The translations under genes and the position numbers were made by a program. Under the pieces are notes generated by a model. That model did not search any database. It worked only from the letters and a program-made list of their open reading frames with translations, and was not told where the DNA came from. Positions 6,496-12,507 of a DNA stretch of 12,507 nt are shown piece after piece; position 1 is the stretch's first letter, and the number at the start of each line of letters is the position of its first letter. This DNA comes from DAOUMF01 sp034411955 (GTDB taxonomy: Bacteria; Chloroflexota; Dehalococcoidia; SM23-28-2; RBG-16-64-32), in contig DAOUMF010000056.1 in the NCBI GenBank assembly GCA_034411955.1, positions 1-12,507 on the forward strand, given 5' to 3'.

Positions 6496-6532
6496 CGGGC
6501 CGATGCCCCCCTCGGCCCGCCGCAGTCTTTTT
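6492..6532 (+). terminator. Strong intrinsic terminator
   Basis: GCGGCGGGCCGA (6492-6503) and TCGGCCCGCCGC (6512-6523) form a perfect 12-bp stem with an 8-base loop, followed by AGTC and five T (6528-6532). It would end the short unit, and possibly read-through from the SDR cluster, before the dnaE promoter. Confidence 0.85.
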
Positions 6533-6600
6533 CCGAGAGCGTCCCCAAAAATTCCCTGGTGAATTAACATAAGCTCCGTCCCCTCAACGCCCTCCATCGC

Positions 6601-6606
6601 TATAAT
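6601..6606 (+). promoter_or_regulatory. -10 box of the dnaE promoter
   Basis: A perfect TATAAT 25 bases before the dnaE ATG. No good -35 hexamer is seen 16-18 bases upstream (GTCCCC region). The predicted start near 6613 gives a leader of about 18 bases without a clear Shine-Dalgarno. Confidence 0.55.
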
Positions 6607-6630
6607 GGGGCCGTCCACCCCTGGCCAAAA

Positions 6631-9600
6631 ATGTTTACGCACTTACACCTTCACACCGAATACTCTCTCCTGGATGGTCTGTCGCGCATCCCCATGCTCA
6701 TGGACCGCGCCAGCGAGCTGGGCCAGGAGGCCGTCGGCCTGACGGACCACGGCGTCCTCTACGGCGCCGTGCAGTTCTACAAGGAGGCGAATGCCCGCGG
6801 CATCAAGCCCATCATCGGCGTGGAGGCGTACGTCGCCCGCGGCTCCCGCCGCTCGCGCGAGCCCAACGATAAGCAGCCGTTCCACCTGACGCTCCTGGCC
6901 AGGAACGAGGCAGGCTACCGCAACCTGCTGGCCGCCGTCACCAAGGCCCACCTCGAGGGCTACTACTACCGCCCCCGCATGGACAAGGAGGTGCTGGAGG
7001 AGCACCACGAAGGGATCATCGCTCTCTCCGGCTGTACGTCCAGCGAGATCGCCCGCCTGCTCACGGAGGGGCGCTTCGAGGACGCCGTGAAGGCAGCCCG
7101 CTGGTACCAGGAGGTGTTCGGCGACTTCTTCATCGAGGTGCAGGAGCACGGCATCGAGGAGGGGAAGGAGCTGAACCGCAAGCTGGTGGAGTTGGCGCGG
7201 GAGACCGGCCTGCCCCTGGTGGCCACCAACGACGTGCACTACGTGCGCCAGGAAGACGCCCCCTTCCAGGACATCCTCCTCTGCATCGGCACCAACTCAT
7301 CGGTGCTGGACGACAAGCGCCTGCGCATGGCCGGGGAGCCCGCCTGCTACTACCTCAAGCCCGAGGAGGAGATGCGGGCGCTGTTCCCGGAGCTCCCCGA
7401 GGCCTGCGACAACACCTGGCGCATCGCCGAGATGTGCGACCTCTCGCTGTCCGCCATGGGCGGAGAGCATCTGCACCTGCCCAAGGCGGAGGTGCCCCCC
7501 GGCACCACCGCCGAGGAGCACCTGGCCGACCTCTGCCGGCAGGGGCTGGCACGCCTCTATCCTTCGCCCGCCTCAGACGGATCAGGGCAGGCCCCTTCGA
7601 CAGGCTCAGGGCAGGCCCGTTCGGCCGCCGAGGACCCCCGCAACCGCCTGGAGTACGAGCTGGAGGTCGTCCGCCAGACCGGTTTCGCCGACTACATCCT
7701 GGTGGTCAACGACTTCGCCCAGTACGCCCACGACAGGGGCATCCGCATGGCCATCCGTGGCTCGGCGGCGGCCTCCATCATCCTCTACTGCCTGGGCGTG
7801 ACGGAGATCGATCCCCTGGAGCACCGGCTAGTGTTCGAGCGCTTCCTCAACGTGGAGCGACGGGAGATGCCGGACGTGGACATCGACTTCGCCGAAGACC
7901 GGCGAGACGAGATGATCCGCTACGCCGCCGAGAAGTACGGCCGCGACCGCGTGGCCCAGATCATCACCTTCGGCACCCTCGGCGCCAGGGCCTCCCTGCG
8001 CGACGTCGGCCGCGCCCTGGGCATGACCTACGCCGACGTGGACCGCGTGGTACGGCTGGTGCCCACCATGCCGCCCTCGTTCGGCGTGATGACCATCGAG
8101 AAGGCGCTCGAGGAGGGCCCCGAACTGCGCCAGATATACGAGGACGACGCCAAGATCGGCGAGCTCATCGACACCGCCCGCGCCCTGGAAGGGGTAGCCC
8201 GCCACGCCAGCACCCACGCTGCCGGCGTGGTCATCGCCCCCGAGCCGCTGCTGAGCTTCCTCCCCTTGCAGCGGCCATCATCGGGGGACGAAGCCGCCCT
8301 ACCCACAACCCAGTACGCCATGAACGACGTGGCCGACCTGGGGCTGCTGAAGATGGACTTCCTGGGCCTGACCAACCTCACCATCCTCGGCCTCGCCGTG
8401 GAGGTGATCCGCGAGACCTGCGGCGAGGAGATCCACCTCTCGAAACTGCCGGACGGCGACCCCAGGACGTACGAGATGCTGTCCGCCGGCGACACCTTTG
8501 GCGTGTTCCAGTTGGAGTCGGGCGGGATGCGGCGGGCCGTCCAGGAGCTGCGGCCCACCTCCATCAAGGACCTGGCGGCGCTCGTCGCCCTCTACCGTCC
8601 CGGGCCGATGCAGCATATCCCCACCTACATCCACGGCAAGCACGGGCTGGACCCGATCGCCTACCCTCACCCGGACCTGGCCGAGATCTTGGACGAGACG
8701 TACGGGGTCATCGTCTACCAGGATCAGGTGCTGCACATCGCCCAGAAGTTCGCCGGCTACACCCTGGGCCAGGCGGACATCATGCGCAAGGCGATGGGGA
8801 AGAAGAAGCGGGAGATGATGTCGGGGGAGGAGCAGCACTTTCTGGACGGGGCGGTGGCCAAGGGGTACAGCCCGCAAGAGGCGCAGCAGATATATGACCT
8901 GATCGAGCCGTTCGCGGGGTACGCCTTCAACAAGGCGCACGCCGTCTCCTACGCCACCATCGCCTACCAGACGGCGTACCTGAAGGCGAACTACCCCGAG
9001 GAGTACATGACGGCGGTGCTAAGAATGGCCGGCAACCACCCGGCCGGCGCCGCCCAAAGGGTGGCCGAGGCGTACGCGGAGTGCCGCCGTCGCGGCATCG
9101 TGGTCCTGCCGCCGGACGTGAACCACGGCGGCGTCAACTTCCGGCTCGAGGCCCAGGACGACGGCCCCGCCGGAGGCGGGCACGGCGCCCGCGCCATCCG
9201 CTTCGGCCTGGCGAACATCAAGAACGTCGGCGAGGGCATGGTCCAAGGGATCATCGAGGCCCGCGACGAAGGCGGCCCCTTCGACAGCGTGGACGACTTC
9301 TTCGCTCGGGTCAACCACCGCCACCTGAACAAGCGGGCCCTGGAGAGCATGACCAAGGCCGGCGCCTTCGACGCCCTCTGCTCGCGTAACGCCCTCCTGA
9401 CAGGCCTGGACCGCGCCATCGCCACCGCCCAGCGCAGCCAGCGACAGCGCGAGGCGGGCCAGGGGTCGCTGTTCGACCTGCTGGGCGAGGACGCGAAGCC
9501 GTCGCTGGGCGGCCTCCATCTCGACGATGCCGAGACGCCGCAGGCGCAGCGCCTGGCCTGGGAGAAGGAACTGCTGGGGGTGTACGTCTCGGAGCACCCG

Positions 9601-10275
9601 TTCGCGCGGGCGGCGAAGGCGCTGGAGCCCCACCTGAGCTGCCGCCTGGCCGAGGTGTCGGCCGATGTGGCGGGGCGGGAGGTGGTGCTCGGCGGCACCG
9701 TCATCGCCACCCGCAGCCTCACGACCCGCGACGGGCGTCCCTTCCTGGCGGCCACCATCGAGGACGAGACCGGCGCCAGCCGCGAGATCACGATCTGGCC
9801 GGACACGTACGAGGGCACTCGCGAGATGTGGCAGGTGGGGACGCCGGTGGTGGCCACCGTGCGGGTGCGCACGCGCGACGAGCGGCTCCAGCTCGGCGTG
9901 CAGAAGGCGGTGGCCTACGTGGAGGGTGAGTTCGACCCTGCGGCGCTGGCGGTGCCGCGAGGGAACGGCAACGGGAACAGAAGAAGGAACCACGAACAGG
10001 GAGCAGGGCGCAACGCCAACCACGTCGCGGACAACGGGCCGCAGGCGCTGCGCATCGTCCTGGAGGAGACGGACGACCACGAGGGGGACGAGGAGCGGCT
10101 GCGCTCGCTGGTGAACGCCCTGCGGGAGTACGAGGGCGAGGGCGCGGTGCACCTATCGATACAGCAGCGGGACGGGGAGCAGGTGGATATGGAGCTGCCG
10201 CGGGCGCGCTACTGCCCGGAGCTGGAGCACCGCCTGGGGGAGATCGTGGGGCCGTGGGGGAGGGTGGGGGCGTAG
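6631..10275 (+). CDS. dnaE: DNA polymerase III subunit alpha
   Basis: The 1214-residue product is the catalytic C-family polymerase of the replisome. The N-terminal PHP domain starts HLHLHTEYSLLDG (4-16) and keeps probable metal ligands H6, H8, D39, H40, E65, D201 and H203. It may therefore have an active PHP nuclease, unlike E. coli. The polymerase core has PDVDIDF with catalytic D415 and D417, and the third Asp is D576 in LLKMDFLGL. An HhH-containing stretch follows near NHRHLNKRALESM. The beta-clamp-binding motif is Q944-G-S-L-F948. An OB domain spans about 1011-1085, then a Gly/Asn/Arg-rich linker (1108-1137) and a C-terminal domain (1138-1214). The ATG at 6631 gives the canonical N-terminus, although no Shine-Dalgarno is visible. 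Residues 317-331 are encoded by an inserted tandem repeat (separate entry). Confidence 0.97.
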   Translation: MFTHLHLHTEYSLLDGLSRIPMLMDRASELGQEAVGLTDHGVLYGAVQFYKEANARGIKPIIGVEAYVARGSRRSREPNDKQPFHLTLLARNEAGYRNLLAAVTKAHLEGYYYRPRMDKEVLEEHHEGIIALSGCTSSEIARLLTEGRFEDAVKAARWYQEVFGDFFIEVQEHGIEEGKELNRKLVELARETGLPLVATNDVHYVRQEDAPFQDILLCIGTNSSVLDDKRLRMAGEPACYYLKPEEEMRALFPELPEACDNTWRIAEMCDLSLSAMGGEHLHLPKAEVPPGTTAEEHLADLCRQGLARLYPSPASDGSGQAPSTGSGQARSAAEDPRNRLEYELEVVRQTGFADYILVVNDFAQYAHDRGIRMAIRGSAAASIILYCLGVTEIDPLEHRLVFERFLNVERREMPDVDIDFAEDRRDEMIRYAAEKYGRDRVAQIITFGTLGARASLRDVGRALGMTYADVDRVVRLVPTMPPSFGVMTIEKALEEGPELRQIYEDDAKIGELIDTARALEGVARHASTHAAGVVIAPEPLLSFLPLQRPSSGDEAALPTTQYAMNDVADLGLLKMDFLGLTNLTILGLAVEVIRETCGEEIHLSKLPDGDPRTYEMLSAGDTFGVFQLESGGMRRAVQELRPTSIKDLAALVALYRPGPMQHIPTYIHGKHGLDPIAYPHPDLAEILDETYGVIVYQDQVLHIAQKFAGYTLGQADIMRKAMGKKKREMMSGEEQHFLDGAVAKGYSPQEAQQIYDLIEPFAGYAFNKAHAVSYATIAYQTAYLKANYPEEYMTAVLRMAGNHPAGAAQRVAEAYAECRRRGIVVLPPDVNHGGVNFRLEAQDDGPAGGGHGARAIRFGLANIKNVGEGMVQGIIEARDEGGPFDSVDDFFARVNHRHLNKRALESMTKAGAFDALCSRNALLTGLDRAIATAQRSQRQREAGQGSLFDLLGEDAKPSLGGLHLDDAETPQAQRLAWEKELLGVYVSEHPFARAAKALEPHLSCRLAEVSADVAGREVVLGGTVIATRSLTTRDGRPFLAATIEDETGASREITIWPDTYEGTREMWQVGTPVVATVRVRTRDERLQLGVQKAVAYVEGEFDPAALAVPRGNGNGNRRRNHEQGAGRNANHVADNGPQALRIVLEETDDHEGDEERLRSLVNALREYEGEGAVHLSIQQRDGEQVDMELPRARYCPELEHRLGEIVGPWGRVGA
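7582..7623 (+). repeat. Tandem 24-base GC-rich repeat inside dnaE
   Basis: TCAGGGCAGGCCCCTTCG (7582-7599) recurs as TCAGGGCAGGCCCGTTCG (7606-7623), one base different and exactly 24 bases apart. It encodes SGQAPSTG then SGQARS (residues 318-331) in an extended loop between the PHP domain and the palm. Each copy holds GGGC-AG-GCCC. The TTCGACAGGCTCAGGGCAGG core resembles a short palindromic repeat I have seen dispersed in many bacterial genomes; this family assignment is from memory and unverified. Confidence 0.75.
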
Positions 10276-10372
10276 GCGCTATTCGCGTCCTGACTGACGC
10301 ACGAGCGGGTTGCGCACTGCGCTAGCGTTTCGATAACCGCTCACCTATGCTCCCTACACCGGAACGAGGGTG

Positions 10373-10378
10373 TATATT
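10373..10378 (+). promoter_or_regulatory. -10-like box before the putative nuclease gene
   Basis: TATATT (5 of 6 to TATAAT) in a locally AT-richer spot; no convincing -35 is seen. A start near 10385 would place the in-frame GTG at 10370 upstream of the transcript, which argues for a later start codon. Confidence 0.35.
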
Positions 10379-10420
10379 AGCATCAGCGCGAATGTCAGAG
10401 GGGGAGGCAACACCGCCACC

Positions 10421-11338
10421 GTGTCAGGCAACGTAAGAACAGATTTTGTGGCCGACATGGGAAGACGTTTCGGTCCCATTTCCAAGCTTCCTCACACGCA
10501 ATCGCTATATGACCTCGGCAACGGGACCTGTCGCGTCTACATACGCTACTCGAAGTTGCACCCCCGCTCACAGACTTTCTTCGGCTTGAGGCGCGAAGAC
10601 CTGAGACAACTGGAAGGACACTTGGCCTTCCTCGCCTTCCTCTGGGACGGCCAACCTGAACCCCTATTGGTTCCCTTTGCCGAATTCGAAGAGGTCTTCG
10701 CTGAGACCCAGCCCGCTTCGGATGGACAATTTAAGGTTCAGATTTATCCGCGAGAAGACGCGACGGTTCTATATGTGGCTAGAGCGGGCCGATTCAACGT
10801 GGATGGCTATTTCGGATGGTTGCAGCTTGATGCCGCGATGAAGGGGCCCCGCGCCTACCCGGCTTTGTCACACGCTCAGGTTCAAACGCTGCTCGGCGCC
10901 ATCGGAGCAGCGAAGCAGTTCGATGTCTGGGTCCCCATCGGTGATAGACCCCGCCTTGATTGGTCGCTCACGTCGCGCTATCGGCTAGTGGACGAATTGC
11001 CGCCCGGATTCGAAGCTGTGGAACCTATTCTGCGAGAGATCGATGTGACGTGGATGAGGCGCGGCTCGGCGAGCCTCGCAGCTGTCTACGAAGTTGAATA
11101 CTCAACCCCAATCTACTCTGGCTTGCTCAGGCTGAATGATGTGCGACTGACAAATCCGCGGATCGATCGCCTGACAGTGGTGTCGAACGAACCTCGGCGC
11201 GCGACGTTCATTCGACAGCTAAATAGGCCTACGTTCCACGCGAGCAGCCTCACCAGCGTCTGCACGTTCTTGGAATACTCGGAGGTGTATGACTGGCATC
11301 GGCGTCTCACATCTGGGAGTCATCCACCCTTGCCCTGA
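10421..11338 (+). CDS. Two-part protein with a putative PD-(D/E)XK-like nuclease domain
   Basis: The C-terminal part has IDVTW (10-bp strand motif with Asp at 11042-11044) followed 16 residues later by AVYEVEYSTPIYSGLLRLNDV. The pattern D..(16)..E-x-E, strand-helix, fits a PD-(D/E)XK-fold nuclease with Glu in place of the final Lys, as in BamHI (D94, E111, E113). The stretch then runs through RLTVVSNEPRRATFIRQLNRPTF, a plausible third strand and helix. The N-terminal part (YDLGNGTCRVYIRYSK, FFGLRREDLRQL, LLVPFAEFEEVF) is a separate mixed domain, not recognised, perhaps DNA-binding. The start is uncertain: GTG 10421 (GGGGAGG 13 bases upstream), ATG 10457 (MGRRFGP) or GTG 10370. Lower G+C (31 of 60 at 10441-10500, against 44 of 60 at 8161-8220 in dnaE) suggests horizontal acquisition. 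A defence or restriction role is inferred. Confidence 0.65.
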   Translation: MSGNVRTDFVADMGRRFGPISKLPHTQSLYDLGNGTCRVYIRYSKLHPRSQTFFGLRREDLRQLEGHLAFLAFLWDGQPEPLLVPFAEFEEVFAETQPASDGQFKVQIYPREDATVLYVARAGRFNVDGYFGWLQLDAAMKGPRAYPALSHAQVQTLLGAIGAAKQFDVWVPIGDRPRLDWSLTSRYRLVDELPPGFEAVEPILREIDVTWMRRGSASLAAVYEVEYSTPIYSGLLRLNDVRLTNPRIDRLTVVSNEPRRATFIRQLNRPTFHASSLTSVCTFLEYSEVYDWHRRLTSGSHPPLP

Positions 11339-11375
11339 GCCAAGCCCGCGCCGCAAAGAGGATAAGGAGAGCGGA

Positions 11376-11633
11376 ATGAACGTAAAGACGCAGCGCGCAT
11401 CGCGCAGCTATTCGCGAAGACTTCCCGTGCGAGTCGTCATCGAAATCTACAATGGCTGCGTTTCGGATATTCGGGCCACGGAGCCCTGCGAGGTGATTGT
11501 CGTTGATCGAGACGAGATGGCTGAGGAGTTTCTGCCCGATGGCGATCGCGGCTACGCCAGCGTATGGGAGGCTGAAGTTGATCCCCCCGGCGTCGACGAC
11601 GCCATCAGGCTAACCGGCTTTCACTCGTACTGA
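11376..11633 (+). CDS. Small protein of unknown function, 85 aa, downstream of the putative nuclease
   Basis: The ATG at 11376 is set by AAGGAGA (11364-11370), five bases upstream. A longer in-frame reading from GTG 11289 overlaps the preceding gene and is rejected. The product has a basic N-terminus (KTQRASRSYSRRLPVR), a predicted beta strand VRVVIEIYNGCVSDIRA and a strand EVIVVDRDEM, then an acidic C-terminus. The strand-GG/NG-turn-strand-DxD layout recalls small hypothetical proteins common on plasmids and mobile regions; that is recollection, not a match. It lies 37 bases after the putative nuclease stop, shares the lower G+C (34 of 60 at 11461-11520) and is probably co-transcribed with it. 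A partner or immunity role is possible but not shown. Confidence 0.65.
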   Translation: MNVKTQRASRSYSRRLPVRVVIEIYNGCVSDIRATEPCEVIVVDRDEMAEEFLPDGDRGYASVWEAEVDPPGVDDAIRLTGFHSY

Positions 11634-11651
11634 CTCATCGGCACCCTCCTC

Positions 11652-12155
11652 CTACCTCCTCGCGCCCTCCAGGCGCAGGAGGGCGGCCTTGACGTCCAGG
11701 CCGCCGCCGTAGCCGCGCAGGGAGCCGTCGCTGCCCACCACCCGGTGGCAGGGGACGACGATGGGCAAGGGGTTGGTGGCCATTACCCGGCCCACGGCGC
11801 GCGCCGCCCGCGGCCGACCCACCTTCTGCGCCAGCCAGCCGTAGCTCCGCGTCTCCCCCGCCGGGATGCGCATCGTCTCCTCCAGCACCGCCCGTCGGAA
11901 CCCTGCGATGTCCCCCCAGTCGATGTCGGGCGTGAGGGCGACGGGCCGGCCCTCGGCGAAGGCGCGCAGGCGGCGGGGCAGGTCCCCGGCCTCGGCCTCG
12001 CTGGCCGGCTCCAGCGCCCCCATCTCGGCGACCTCTCGCAGGGCATCGTCGCGGCTGGAGCGGGGGAGCGTCGTCGCCCGCAGGCCCTCGGCGGAGAGCA
12101 CCAGGCCTATCCAGCCGAGTGTCGTCTCGCACAGGTGGAACGTTAGCTTCGTCAT
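11652..12155 (-). CDS. ogt: Methylated-DNA-[protein]-cysteine S-methyltransferase
   Basis: The 167-residue product repairs O6-alkylguanine in DNA by transferring the alkyl group to its own cysteine. The signature is IVVPCHRVVG with acceptor Cys136. The arginine finger is R119 in AARAVG, the NP motif has Asn128, Tyr105 lies in TRSYG, and Glu163 in LLRLEGA completes the Cys-His-Glu network. Length is normal for single-domain Ogt proteins without an Ada domain. The ATG at 12155 is chosen over longer readings because CCTC (minus GAGG, 12161-12164) is a Shine-Dalgarno five bases upstream and TATAAT lies just beyond. It converges on the 85-residue gene with about 18 bases between stops and is divergent from the lipoprotein gene. 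Confidence 0.95.
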   Translation of the reverse strand: MTKLTFHLCETTLGWIGLVLSAEGLRATTLPRSSRDDALREVAEMGALEPASEAEAGDLPRRLRAFAEGRPVALTPDIDWGDIAGFRRAVLEETMRIPAGETRSYGWLAQKVGRPRAARAVGRVMATNPLPIVVPCHRVVGSDGSLRGYGGGLDVKAALLRLEGARR

Positions 12156-12182
12156 CACTGCCTCGCGTGCCAATCGCGACCC

Positions 12183-12188
12183 ATTATA
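12183..12188 (-). promoter_or_regulatory. -10 box of the ogt promoter
   Basis: A perfect TATAAT on the minus strand, 28 bases before the ATG. The predicted start is near 12176. The expected -35 area reads GGGCTT and is poor; the spacer is occupied by the palindrome at 12189-12204. Confidence 0.6.
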
Positions 12189-12224
12189 CCCGCCGGCTGG
12201 CGGGCAAGCCCTGCCTGTCGGCAG
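12189..12224. repeat. Two adjacent GC-rich palindromes in the ogt/lipoprotein intergenic region
   Basis: CCCGCC-GGCT-GGCGGG (12189-12204) and CTGCC-TGTC-GGCAG (12211-12224). The first matches 3228-3241 except for one central base. The second shares GGCAGGC/GGGC words with 1825-1843 (TCGGCAGGCAGGGCGGGC). They are members of the dispersed palindrome family described under findings. Confidence 0.65.
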
Positions 12225-12281
12225 ACGCGCGCCAGCGTGCGGCCTAGCCCGCCGCCAAGCGCCCGCGATAACATAGATTTG

Positions 12282-12507
12282 ATGACCCCTCTTCACCTCC
12301 TTCGTGTGGCTGTCCTGCTGAGCGGGCTGGCCCTGCTGGCTGCTGCCTGCGCGGGCAGCAGCGCCGCTCCCCCTACACCAACACCCACCCCTACCGCGAC
12401 GCCCACGCCGACGCCGACCCCAACGCCGACCCCCACCCCCACACCCACACCCACGCCCACACCGCCGCCGGCACCGTCCGTGAAGCTGCCGGTGGCCTAC
12501 CCCAAGC
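12282..12507 (+). CDS. Lipoprotein with a Thr-Pro repeat linker (3' partial)
   Basis: ATG at 12282 opens MTPLHLLRVAVLLSGLALLA with Cys23 in LLAAAC, a lipoprotein signal. It is followed by AGSSAAPP and a run of about 30 residues of alternating Thr-Pro (about 32-62), then PPPAPSVKLPVAYPK to the window edge. TP-rich linkers after a lipobox are typical of Chloroflexota extracellular solute-binding or sensor lipoproteins; the domain beyond the edge is not visible. No stop interrupts the frame. No clear Shine-Dalgarno precedes the ATG. The 126-base region shared with ogt would carry its promoter. Confidence 0.8.
   Translation, partial: MTPLHLLRVAVLLSGLALLAAACAGSSAAPPTPTPTPTATPTPTPTPTPTPTPTPTPTPTPPPAPSVKLPVAYPK

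Larger units (their letters stand above)
6394..6532 (+). ncRNA. Candidate short transcript between a regulated promoter and a strong terminator
   Basis: A promoter with an overlapping operator-like palindrome at one end and an intrinsic terminator at the other define a transcript of about 140 bases. It carries no ORF longer than 13 codons with a plausible start. It contains GGAGGAGG (6416-6422), a strong Shine-Dalgarno with no start codon at useful distance, which can pair in GGAG-GTCAT-CTCC. It also contains an 8-bp hairpin (6470-6488). It could be a small RNA, an attenuator leader for dnaE or the remnant of a deleted gene. Confidence 0.4.

Noticed and set aside
7434..8897. Long plus-strand frame overlapping dnaE
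   Set aside because: It is an out-of-frame reading of dnaE, extremely rich in Arg, Pro and Gly, produced by high G+C at third positions.
9019..10152. Minus-strand open frame of 377 codons
   Set aside because: It is antisense to the dnaE C-terminal half, where the OB and clamp-binding motifs are on the plus strand.
11289..11375. Longer start (GTG 11289) for the 85-residue gene
   Set aside because: It overlaps the end of the putative nuclease gene, while AAGGAGA just before ATG 11376 is an ideal ribosome binding site.
12156..12296. N-terminal extension of ogt to 12296
   Set aside because: It would run through the promoter -10 box and the GC palindromes, and adds Arg/Gly-rich residues absent from the Ogt family.

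Overview
The window is GC-rich chromosomal DNA, about 70% G+C by eye over most of its length. It looks like a Dehalococcoidia-like Chloroflexota bacterium. That placement is an inference from gene style: an F420-type luciferase-like oxidoreductase next to a stand-alone SDR, a lipoprotein with a long Thr-Pro linker, an Asp-box/TSP3/dockerin-like surface protein, near-leaderless starts and GC-rich palindromic repeats between genes. A 16S or marker-gene tree would be needed to confirm it.

Layout from left to right. Bases 2-1819 hold the 3' part of a large secreted repeat protein: seven visible 62-63-residue Asp-box units, then acidic TSP3-like calcium repeats, then a dockerin-like C-terminus. 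A sigma70-type promoter at 1900-1927 precedes a small 72-residue gene (1986-2204). This converges on a luciferase-like, probably F420-dependent oxidoreductase (2218-3150, minus strand). A divergent promoter region with a long inverted repeat separates the oxidoreductase from a rightward cluster: DUF4389 membrane protein, alpha/beta hydrolase, lipoprotein and SDR dehydrogenase (3349-6277). The SDR is followed by a 353-base gene-free stretch. It holds a clear promoter, a TetR-type operator-like palindrome over the start site, a 13-codon ORF and a strong intrinsic terminator, forming a self-contained mini transcription unit.

Next is dnaE (6631-10275), the replicative DNA polymerase III alpha subunit, with a perfect TATAAT box upstream. 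Its reading frame carries a tandem 24-base GC-rich repeat at 7582-7623. Downstream lies a patch of distinctly lower G+C (about 52-57% in sampled lines). It encodes a protein with a putative PD-(D/E)XK-type nuclease domain (10421-11338) and an 85-residue unknown protein (11376-11633). The patch looks acquired and is the best candidate for an uncharacterised defence-like system. Convergent to it is ogt, an O6-alkylguanine-DNA alkyltransferase (11652-12155, minus strand). Divergent from ogt, at the right edge, begins a lipoprotein with a Thr-Pro repeat linker.

Replication (dnaE), DNA repair (ogt) and a possible nuclease share one end of the window, while the other end is surface display and redox metabolism. 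No rRNA, tRNA, CRISPR array or insertion sequence was seen.
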